64,000 nucleotides of DNA from Danio rerio (Eukaryota > Chordata > Actinopteri > Cypriniformes > Danionidae). The notes under the pieces are model-generated. The model did not search any database. It saw only the letters and a list, made by a program, of their open reading frames with translations, and was not told where the DNA came from. Where the stretch lies: the NCBI RefSeq assembly GCF_049306965.1, contig NC_133193.1, forward strand, positions 17,111,001-17,175,000, read 5' to 3'. Positions 56,886 to 64,000 of this stretch are shown here, one piece after another; within the stretch, counting starts at the first letter, position 1, and every line of letters starts with the position of its first letter. A program made the position numbers and the translations under genes.

Positions 56886-59837
56886 AGAAAATATAGTTTT
56901 ATTATTTTTTTTATAATAATTTTAATGCTTCAGTTTCCCCCAAAGTCTAAAGACATGCGCTATAGGTGAATTGGATGAACTAAATTGACTGTGGTGTATG
57001 AGTGCATGAATGAATGAGAGAGTATGTGGGTGTTTCCCAGTACTGGGGTGTAGCTGGAAGGGTTGTCGGTTCATTCTTCTGTGTTGAGCCCTGATAATTA
57101 AGGCACTAAGCCAGGGGTGTCAAGCTTAGTTCCTTGAGCGCCATAGCCCTGTACAGCCCTGTACTTTTTTTTTTTTTTTTTTAGAGAAGAGGGAAAAAAA
57201 CAAAAAACAAAACAACAAAAAAAAAATAACAGAACAAAGTGGTTGTCGTAAGGGTTACAGAATCAAGTCATGATACTTTTGACATACATTATCACAAATT
57301 GTTCACAATGACATATTCAGACCATTTTTCCAGTCCAACCCTGCTTCAACACACTTACCTGTAGGTTTCAAACAAGCCATGGGGCTCAATTGGTTTGATC
57401 AGGTGAGTTTAATTAGGGCTGGAACTAAACTGTGCAGAGCTGCGGCCCTCCAGGAACTGAGTTTGACACAAATGGAGTTAGTCAAAGGAGAATTAATTAA
57501 TGAATTTTTAATTATTTTAAAATGAATCCATTTTGAATCAGTTTTTTGAAGTTGAGGTCAATTATGCATTTGTGCAATTATGCATTTGTGCATACCCGTG
57601 TATGTACTTTAAAATGTCAAAAACAAATAACCCTTTAAATATGGTCAATATATATAAATTATTAATTGATTGAATTTACAGAAAGGGTACTACAGTTATC
57701 ATTATATGCTATATACTATATCATTACAAGGATATTATATTGCCATGAGCTCTAAATCCGGCAATGTTTTGTAGTTGATATCACACATTGTTTGCATGTA
57801 TAATAAAAGTAAATAGTTCAATTGTTGTGAATGGACGAGACATCGAAAATGTTGTTCCTTTTGCATAATGACAATAGTAATATGATATGAGGATGAGTAA
57901 ATTATTTGATTTTGGTATGGTTTATACATTACTATAATGCCCTCTGTGCTTGGATTGTTACGTTTGTTAAAAATGCAGTAAAGGATGGATTTTAGGGATG
58001 CACCAGTAGGATTTGTTTGGACACTATTGGTTCTTGTAATTGTAACAGTAATTCAACTATTTTGTTCAGATTTTTAATAATTAGCAGATATAGTGGTGGA
58101 CCTCTAATAGACTATCAGAAATAAACATATAAAACCGGTTACTGTGATGGTACCTTTTTAAAAGGTACACTTTATTACCTTAAACTTGCACATTGGTACT
58201 TTTAAAAGTACAATTTTGTACATTGATGTTGCAATTTTGTATTTTTAGTGTTTTTTAGCCCGTTTCCAGTGAGTGGTAGAGTATGGTATGGTTCACATTT
58301 ATCTGGCTTGCGTTACCAATGGTGGGCATGGTGTACGATAGAATGTTTCAGTTGACGTCATTCTCGCTCGAGAAAATGTCAAAGTAAAGCTGGACTAGTC
58401 ATTCACATATTATGAGAAGCTCGTTTCACAAAAAACAGATGCTTTATACACAAATACTTGTGTATAAATGTACATTACTAACCTTTATATGTACATGATT
58501 ACTACTGCAGATAAATGAACCAAATGGCCTACTGTAACGTCTGCAATTATATGAAATAAATGCAACATATATGAACACATACAACCCCTTACAGTCTCTG
58601 ATATGTTACCCATTAAAGAAAACTACACACAGCATACATTTAGTCCTTATTTGGGTTCAAAAACATGCAACATATAGCCCACAGTAACATGTGTAACTTC
58701 GCCAGCACATGTAAGCTCTTGTTAGACAGTAATTCCGTCATTCTGAGTTCATAATAGTCCAAAAGGGTTGATAATAGTTAAACAAGGCAGTTTGTTCATC
58801 TTTTAGGTTGCTAAAAAAACATTTGATCTCTTTTTTTAGGCTTCTTTTTTTTGTTCACGCTTCACTCTCACGTTTGTCAGTCTCTGAAAGGATCAGTCAT
58901 CAGAAACGCTTCGATAATCACATGCACATTATTAATATGAGCTCAAGAAGTTTGTTATTTCAAATATAGACACGCAGACGAGCTCTCTCAAGAAAGTGAA
59001 ATCGCTCGCACTTTTAGACGGCCTTGTAAACCAATATGGAACACAATGTAGATTCTGCTCTTCTTGGCTTTGTGGCTGTTCATCAAGATGATGACAAGGT
59101 TTATTTAAGCTCGAGTCGACCATGGCTCGTTATTATATGTATAAATATATCATTACGATGTAATGTCTCGGCTGTGTATCTGAAAATGGTGGTTCCTTTG
59201 TTTTCATTCTCCTTCGTGTATATTCGCTGGTGACACACCTCTGTAAACCAATAGCATTCAGCTGCGCATCTAGCTCCGTCTTTTGGTACCTTTTTGTCGT
59301 GCTAGGTACCCTTTCAAAAGGGTACCCAAAAAGTGGAATGGTATGGTTCGCTTTTAGGTACCTTTTGACTGTGGAAACGGCCATAAAAGCAGAACGTACC
59401 ACTCAGTGGAAATGGGCCATAAGGTACTATGAAGTACACATTTGTACTTTTTTGGTAATAAAATGCACCTTTGTACATATGTGGCCCTGTAAGGTGCAGA
59501 AGTGTGTTTTTTGAAAACATACCACACCACTGACATGTTTTGACCTTGATTTCTGAAAGTGTAGTTATCGCTATATGTTTTTGACTGTTTGTTCTATATT
59601 AACTGACATAAAATGGTCCTTATCTTGTGTAGATACCATGGAAGTGCACTGCTACTCCTAATTGCTTTTTACACCGTCATGATGATGTGCACAAAATGTA
59701 GATGCCATATATAATATATCTGCATGGATTTAAATGAATGATTAAAATATTAAAATGCATATTAACTCTGCATTTGTTTGTCTTTTTCAGCCCGAACATG
59801 GACCAGGCTTTATGCCGGGAACAATATTGAAGTCTAG
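46115..59837 (+). CDS. ube2n: Ubiquitin-conjugating enzyme E2 N (UBC13), 4 exons, 154 aa
   Basis: E2 enzyme that pairs with a UEV protein (UBE2V1/UBE2V2) to build K63-linked ubiquitin chains in DNA-damage tolerance and NF-kB signalling; this role is family knowledge. Exons are 46115-46144, 51795-52041, 55169-55309 and 59791-59837, all with GT-AG introns and matching phases (0, 1, 1). The protein starts [16 protein letters not shown], has the UBC-fold HPN triad at 77-79, the catalytic cysteine C87 in [10 protein letters not shown]92, and [19 protein letters not shown]. It ends [15 protein letters not shown], two residues longer than mammalian UBE2N, which I recall ending in NNI. Introns are long (5.6, 3.1 and 4.5 kb) and transposon-rich. 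Zebrafish has two paralogues, ube2na and ube2nb, and I cannot tell which this is. Confidence 0.97.
48452..49039. mobile_element. hAT-like non-autonomous TIR element in ube2n intron 1
   Basis: The ends TAAGGCTGGGCGATTAATC and AAATTGCCCAGCCCTA are inverted (AGGGCTGGGCAAT type). The flanking octamers CACTGACC and CTCTGACT agree at six of eight positions, consistent with an eroded 8-bp hAT duplication. The interior is non-coding. Confidence 0.68.
49917..50459. mobile_element. TIR element of 543 bp in ube2n intron 1
   Basis: The ends TAGCTGCGTCCCAAAT and ATTTGGGACGCAGCTA are perfect 16-bp inverted repeats. They can also be read as TA-flanked GCTGCGTCCCAAAT termini. The interior is CpG-richer than its surroundings (TGACGTTTGACGGTCGCC, GATCGCTCCGCCCCTTCCGC) and contains repeats of ATGCACTATGTACTTATGCA. 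A fragment of the same family is at 1045-1256. Confidence 0.8.
51437..51781 (+). repeat. Tandem duplication, about 174-bp unit, abutting ube2n exon 2
   Basis: Unit 1 (51437-51610) and unit 2 (51611-51781) share TACAATTTATCATAAAC, CCAGCTAGCTGCTGGTGCTT, TGGCTAA and GATGCTTCATGTT followed by CAGCATAA. Unit 2 ends 13 bases before exon 2 and supplies the pyrimidine-rich region of its 3' splice site. Confidence 0.85.
52270..53244. mobile_element. Non-autonomous TIR element, about 975 bp, in ube2n intron 2
   Basis: The ends GGTGTCACGAT and ATCGTGACACACC are inverted. GATTCGATT/AATCGAAAT words line both inner flanks. A 12-base direct repeat, TTTTATTGTAAG, lies at 52258-52269 and 53247-53258, two bases off the right end. 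The termini recall hAT-type non-autonomous elements. Confidence 0.7.
53420..53912. repeat. GTGTCAAACTC-type repeat split by a nested insertion
   Basis: Outer parts 53424-53504 (CAGGTGTCAAATCCAGTTCT, AACCCTGCTTCAACACATTT) and 53792-53912 (CTGTAGGTTTCAAACAAGCC, CTGGGTTTGACACCTGTG) form one repeat when the inner element is removed. Confidence 0.72.
53505..53791. mobile_element. Small TIR element nested in the repeat
   Basis: The ends AAGCCATGGTCACACT and AGTGTGACCGTGCCTT are inverted with two mismatches. The flanks read TTTA and TTA, suggesting a short TA-rich target duplication. The element is about 287 bp and non-coding. Confidence 0.7.
53940..54447. repeat. Probable TIR-element fragment in ube2n intron 2
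   Basis: The right end, ATTAATTGTGCAGCTCTA preceded by TCGAGATC, matches the class of elements whose ends contain TGCACAATTAATCG. The left end is not clear. The interior has CpG-bearing words such as CACGCGCGGCTCTC. Confidence 0.45.
55365..55437. repeat. (TA)n microsatellite in ube2n intron 3
   Basis: About 36 TA units lie some 55 bases after the exon-3 donor site. Confidence 0.97.
55576..56769. mobile_element. Harbinger-like non-autonomous TIR element, copy 1
   Basis: The ends TGGCTCGTTTCCACTGACTG and CTCAGTGGAAATGGGCCA are inverted. The inner termini are rich in GGTACGGTACGG and CCGTACCGTACC. TAA flanks both sides, which matches the 3-bp TWA target of PIF/Harbinger elements. The interior has CGCTCGAGAAAATGTC and AAACCAATAGCGTTCAGCTG. 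No transposase is readable. A second copy is at 58260-59424. Confidence 0.72.
56853..56886. repeat. Poly-C tract followed by poly-A
   Basis: 23 consecutive C residues are followed directly by 11 A residues. Tract length is likely to vary, and sequencing accuracy here may be poor. Confidence 0.95.
56930..57115 (+). repeat. DANA SINE middle and 3' part
   Basis: It contains AAGACATGCGCTATAGGTGA, GGTGTTTCCCAGTACTGGGG and GTCGGTTCATTCTTCTGTGT, and ends at GGCACTAAGCC. A block upstream of GTCGGTTC appears deleted. Confidence 0.8.
57117..57472. repeat. GTGTCAAACTC-type repeat with an internal insert
   Basis: The left end AGGGGTGTCAAGCTTAGTTC and right end CAGGAACTGAGTTTGACAC are inverted. The 57165-57330 segment, starting with a T-run and containing AAAAAACAAAACAACAAAAA, is not part of the repeat and looks inserted. 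Confidence 0.65.
58260..59424. mobile_element. Harbinger-like non-autonomous TIR element, copy 2
   Basis: The ends GCCCGTTTCCAGTGAGTGGT and CACTCAGTGGAAATGGGCCA are inverted. The interior matches copy 1 at 55576-56769 in order (CTCGCTCGAGAAAATGTC, TCTCTGATATGTTACC, AAACCAATAGCATTCAGCTG). The two copies have diverged clearly, so they are not a recent duplication. Confidence 0.75.
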
Positions 59838-60900
59838 AAATGGGGGGAATGAAAAGAGAGAGAGAGAAAAAAGGAAGTCAAGAGTGAACACAACTCCATG
59901 TTCTGCCAAGACCTAATCATTTTCATGTAAAGGACACAGTCTTAGGAAACAAACAAGCAAAATATGATAAACTGTAAGGAATATATTAACACAAGTAAAA
60001 AAAAAGAAAACTTCAGACAATTTGTAATTTAAATGCACATTAGTACAACAAAAAACAAGCGTCTTTGTCCTGATTCACTGCTGTTCAGATGCATGGGCGG
60101 ATGATCTACTCATACGGCATTCTTTTACCATGGTTGGGGAGGGAGCCGCAGACTTCTGCTATTAAGCGTGCATTAAAACTGACCGTCATTTTTCTGTCCC
60201 ATAGTTATTTTCTGGGGGGAGGGCTGGGGTAACCTTTTTTTTATATTTCTTTTAACCTTTTTCTTGTCATTGCTCTTTATTATTAAGGAGCTGCAGACTT
60301 AGCCCCTGCTTAGAGCACCCTTTCTGTCAGACATCAGACTTACCCTCGTAGAAAACATAGCAGAGAGCTCACTAAAATGGAAAAGAAATCCAACATTTAA
60401 ACCACATGCAAACAGTAGTTTCACCTGGGAAATGGTTCAACTGGAAAGTCTTTCCACCATCACGGTAACCGTTAAAAGATGTAAACCCTAACCTAGAACT
60501 TGATTTATATTTGAACTATGGATGGGCAAAGTAGAGCTAGAGAGAGAAGGGAGATGTTGCGTAATATTTCTTTTAGTATAACAATTCTGTCATCGTATCC
60601 GGTTTTAGTGTTTTGTTTTTATCTATCTTGCCATGGCTGTTCTAATTGCACTCTTGAAACTCCATCATTGCGTGCTTTTTTTCTTTTTCTTTTCTTTTTT
60701 CTCGTGTCCAGCACAGTCCACTGCATTTAGATTCATTTGTCTGTTTCTTCCCTTAAGCATTTATTTCCTTGCGCCAAGGTAGCTGGGGCGGGGGGCTGAA
60801 GACGAATGATGGATAGTGAGATTTTTAGTAAAGGGATTGAGGGGTGGGAATGTTTGCGGAAACATTGTAAAAGATCAATAAAGGCTTTGTCTCAATTTCC
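59838..60900 (+). other. ube2n: ube2n 3'UTR
   Basis: About 1 kb follows the stop codon without the transposon fragments that fill the introns, consistent with transcribed, constrained 3'UTR. It ends near the AATAAA at 60877. Confidence 0.7.
60877..60882 (+). terminator. ube2n: Polyadenylation signal of ube2n
   Basis: AATAAA in GATCAATAAAGGCTTTGTCT is followed within about 30 bases by a TG/T-rich region (TTGGTCTTTGGTT). It lies about 1.04 kb after the ube2n stop codon. Confidence 0.75.
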
Positions 60901-60904
60901 ACGA

Positions 60905-62215
60905 TTGGTCTTTGGTTAAAACGTCAAGTCTGTAAATTCCCGCTTTCTATAGAAAGGGGAAAAAAAAATAAAACAAATTCTGCTTTTTAAAAATGTGATG
61001 ACAAAAGTCCACACACATATTTCTGTTCTTTCTGTAAATAAAAATCTGTTGATTAATAATACACATTCATGGTGGTGGTTTTATTACATTTCCAAGAAAG
61101 ACTTGAGGTTAACTACTCTTTTGTTTTCCCTAGTCTACCGTTCTCATGTGTTTCATAAGCTGGAAAAAGTTAGTCACAGCGTATTGCTTATCTATACTCC
61201 AAATAACCTGGAATGAACAGGTACAGGTCTAATTTACCTAAAGAGCAGCTCATAAAGGTCTGAAGATTTCTATTGTGCCTATAGGTAATGTCAGCACTAC
61301 TGAATGTTTAATAGTATTAACAAAGTGTAAGTCAGTGTTTCCAATAACTCTTCTTCTTATTACCTGCTTTCCATGAATCAGTCCTCTTCAGTGAACCGAT
61401 TCTTTCACTCAACTGGTTTTAAAGAACTTCTCAGCAAAGTATAATCTCTTTTATAGCCTAAATGTTTTAATTACTTTGTATTGGAGTAAAATGCATTCAT
61501 TTGATCATAGTTTAATCATAATTTGAGTCGCATTACATATGTTATTATATAATTGTATCTTCAATTAACTCTTGGTTTAATTATTTGAAATCGTCAGAAA
61601 CCACTCTGTCATACATTTTATCAGTTCAGTTTTGAAAAGATCCCAGACGATTGGTTCTTGAAAGAATCGTGTACCAGTGGTTAACACTTTACAGTGTGTC
61701 GCGGGGTCTTAAATATTGTTTTTGAAATTTAAGACATTTTTAGATTTTAAGGCCTTAAATTCACTGAAATATTGTCTTGTAGATCTTAAATCCTTTTAAA
61801 CAGGTTTTAATTTACTTTTATTTATGTAATGCGACCCAATGATCCAACACACATCCAATAACAACAATACTTTTCAATAAAACTTAAATCAAAACTCTAT
61901 TTATAACTAATATTTTATTTATTGTTTATTTGACATGGACATCACAAATGCATTAACAAACCAAATGCATTTGTTTAAGTGTTTTAGCAGACTTGCTAAA
62001 CACCTGTCCAAGGCTTGATATAAAATGAAAGTCAAAACAATACACATACACATTAAAATTCTTTACCTAAATTGCCTTATAGCAATTTTAAGTTGAAAAC
62101 AAATTGCATTTGTACAACTAGGGTATGCTTGATTTAACACATTATTCAAAATTTGTGACCAAAACATTCCTAATTAGAATTTGCTTCTTGATATGGCAAG
62201 TAAATATTTTATTTT
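60905..62215. other. Spacer downstream of ube2n
   Basis: No coding exon is recognised. The region around 61700-61800 (CGGGGTCTTAAATATTG, AAGGCCTTAAATTCACTGAA) is probably a repeat fragment. Confidence 0.45.
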
Positions 62216-62220
62216 CTGCT

Positions 62221-62341
62221 GGGCCATTAAGAAAATCCTTAGCATTTAACCCTATATATATGTATATATATGTATGTATGTGTATGTATGTATGTGTATA
62301 TATATGTATACATATATACAAATATATACACATACATACAT

Positions 62342-62436
<95 letters not shown>

Positions 62437-62464
62437 TAAATGCTAAGGATTTTCTTAATGGCCC
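62221..62464. mobile_element. Palindromic element: 34-bp TIRs enclosing (TA/TGTA)n
   Basis: The left arm 62221-62254 (GGGCCATTAAGAAAATCCTT then AGCATTTAACCCTA) is the exact reverse complement of the right arm 62431-62464. Everything between is TA/TGTA repeat. The arms resemble the termini of the hAT-like element at 21355-22081 (AGGGTTCAACGCTAAGGA). Confidence 0.85.
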
Positions 62465-62599
62465 AAATTTTATTCTTGATGGTCTTAAAAGTTTTTTTTT
62501 TTTTTTTTTATTTGACATGGTGTAACCTGCAACCCTGCCTTAATTTTTTATGTTGGTATCAAAACTTTCAAAAATTAATCTTGAAAAGAATTTCAAATA

Positions 62600-62985
62600 T
62601 GTCCAGTTGAGGCTGGAAACCAGCTTATATTTAGTGTCAGGATCATGGTAAACCATGCTAACAATATTTCAGAGCTTGTATGAAAAATGCTAGCAATCCA
62701 TTAAAATGTGGAGGTTTTAAAACAAAAATAGGAGTAACTTGCTTGATAGAAATATTGTTAAAGGTGGTAGCAACATGTTAATTCAATATATCCCATTGAC
62801 ACTAGAAACCAGCTGCTATTTAGTGTTAGGATCATGGTAAACCATGCTAACATGTCACAGCTTGTTAGAAGATGCTAGCAAGCTATTAAAAAGTGGACAT
62901 GTTTTAGAACAACAATAGGATGTAACTTGCTTGAAAGAAATATTGTTATACGTGGTAACAACATTTCAATTCAAAACATCACTTT
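62600..62985 (+). repeat. Tandem duplication, about 189-bp unit
   Basis: Two successive units share GGATCATGGTAAACCATGCT, ACTTGCTTGA and AGAAATATTGTTA at a constant offset of about 189 bases. The units have diverged moderately. Confidence 0.8.
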
Positions 62986-62999
62986 AAACTATATGCTTC

Positions 63000-63500
63000 A
63001 CTACATTGTATGTTAGCATAGCATTAATATGAAAGAAATGTTAGCATTTTTAGTGATAATAAAGGAATATTTCAAGCAAAAATTTTAATTTGGGCATTAA
63101 CTCGCCCTTAACTTGTTTTAAAAATGTAAGTTTTTTTTACAAAACACAAAAGAAGCTTTTTTGAAGAAAGCTGGTAAACGGTTACTGTTGTCTTCCAATG
63201 TATTTGTTTTTCCTACTTTGGAAGTTTTTGATTTGAGGTTTTCAGCATTCTTCAAATGGTTTATTTTGTGTTCAATTGAAAAAGCTCAGAAGATTTTGCA
63301 CCAATTAGGGATAATTAGTTGGTAAATGTTCATTTTAGCGTAAACTATCCCTTTAAAAATTCAAGTAAAGTAATACTAAGTATTAAAGTTTCACCAAACT
63401 CTTTGGCTAGTTGTTAAACTAAAATCCACCAGCAGATGGCGCTAGTACAACACGACTCCGTTCTGTCCCTGCAGTGTGGCTTTTGTCTCTAATGTTACTT
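63000..63500. other. AT-rich spacer before the right-end CpG region
   Basis: No gene or clear repeat is recognised. ACAAAACACAAAAGAAGC and TTTTAGCGTAAACTATCCCT are words that occur in common teleost repeats, so an old repeat fragment is likely. Confidence 0.4.
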
Positions 63501-63529
63501 TGAATCAATTACTGCCATTTGTATTACAT

Positions 63530-63843
63530 TTACAGCGACGCGACGTTGTTTAATTCCACCCACATCAAGCCTCCGGGAATCAACAATGTCCTCCCTTCCT
63601 CTGGCGGCAGCAATGATGATGATTTCTCATTCATATTTCTAACCAGGGAAACGCCTATCTGTTGATGGCATCTTGGGTTTGTAACGCAGATCCTATTGCA
63701 GCTGATTTAAGGCGACTGCGCAGAGCCGAAGAGCCGCAGCAGAGCAGAGGAGTGTTCACACATAACCAGCCAGCCACCATGCTCCAGTCCAGATCACCTC
63801 AAGCCACGATCTCCGCCGTCAAGACAGGAATATTGCCTTCAAC
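63530..63843 (+). promoter_or_regulatory. CpG-richer promoter and probable first exon of a gene leaving the window
   Basis: CpG density rises from 63530 (CAGCGACGCGACGTTG) to the window end. An ATG at 63779 in good context (GCCACCATGC) opens a frame reading MLQSRSPQATISAVKTGILP, followed by a donor-like AAC/gtgagt at 63843/63844. An earlier in-frame ATG lies at 63665. I do not recognise the peptide, so this could equally be a 5'UTR exon. The gene's identity cannot be given from this window. Confidence 0.45.
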
Positions 63844-64000
63844 GTGAGTCACTTCTGACAAAACGCAAACTGTATGATCAGCCTGGGAAATCTGGGACGA
63901 CTTTCAGCTCTTGGCCTGAAAGGCAGCTGCGTTGCGCGTCGGATCCAAAAACTAGGCAACCGAGAACACTTGTATTCTTGTTTTGTTCGGAGAAAAACCC

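Noticed and set aside
62125-62525. Open frames of about 83-102 codons rich in Ile-Tyr repeats on both strands
   Set aside because: They are translations of the TA/TGTA microsatellite, which cannot contain stops in these frames. The same holds for frames at 4197-4379 and 33492-33779.

Overview
The window looks like teleost nuclear DNA, most likely zebrafish (Danio rerio) or a close danionine. Three observations support this: many copies of a tRNA-derived SINE that matches the zebrafish DANA family, a dense load of short non-autonomous DNA transposons with terminal inverted repeats (TIRs), and long (TA)n microsatellites. The genes are spliced vertebrate genes with GT-AG introns and AT-rich introns and spacers. 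I see no bacterial-type operons, CRISPR arrays or rRNA/tRNA genes.

Layout. 1-26100 is gene-poor spacer filled with decayed transposons: a Tc1/mariner copy at 3.1-4.2 kb, Tc1 fragments near 6.9 and 10.1 kb, a Gypsy-like solo LTR at 8.0-8.5 kb, DANA SINEs and 5S-type SINE bodies. 26179-35867 (+) is a complete 20-exon chitin synthase gene (chs1) predicted to encode 1250 residues. 38360-42337 (-) is c1qtnf4 (CTRP4), a secreted protein with two tandem C1q domains; its long coding exon is joined to a 28-nt first coding exon. 46115-59837 (+) is a 4-exon ube2n (UBC13) gene of 154 residues with a CpG-rich promoter and a 3'UTR ending near an AATAAA at 60877. 60.9-63.5 kb is spacer with a palindromic TA element and a tandem duplication. 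63.5-64.0 kb is CpG-richer and looks like the promoter and first exon of a further (+) gene that leaves the window.

chs1 and c1qtnf4 are convergent (about 2.5 kb between stop codons), and c1qtnf4 and ube2n are divergent (about 3.8 kb between start codons). The three genes do not form a pathway: one makes an extracellular polysaccharide at the plasma membrane, one is a secreted C1q/TNF-like ligand, and one is a cytosolic/nuclear K63-ubiquitin E2.

The most striking content is the intact chitin synthase in a vertebrate genome. All family signature motifs read through with correct splice phases. Secondary points of interest are a polybasic linker that could allow the two C1q domains to be cleaved apart, a tandem duplication that forms the 3' splice-site region of ube2n exon 2, two related 1.2-kb Harbinger-like elements in one ube2n intron, and several nested transposons with readable target-site duplications.
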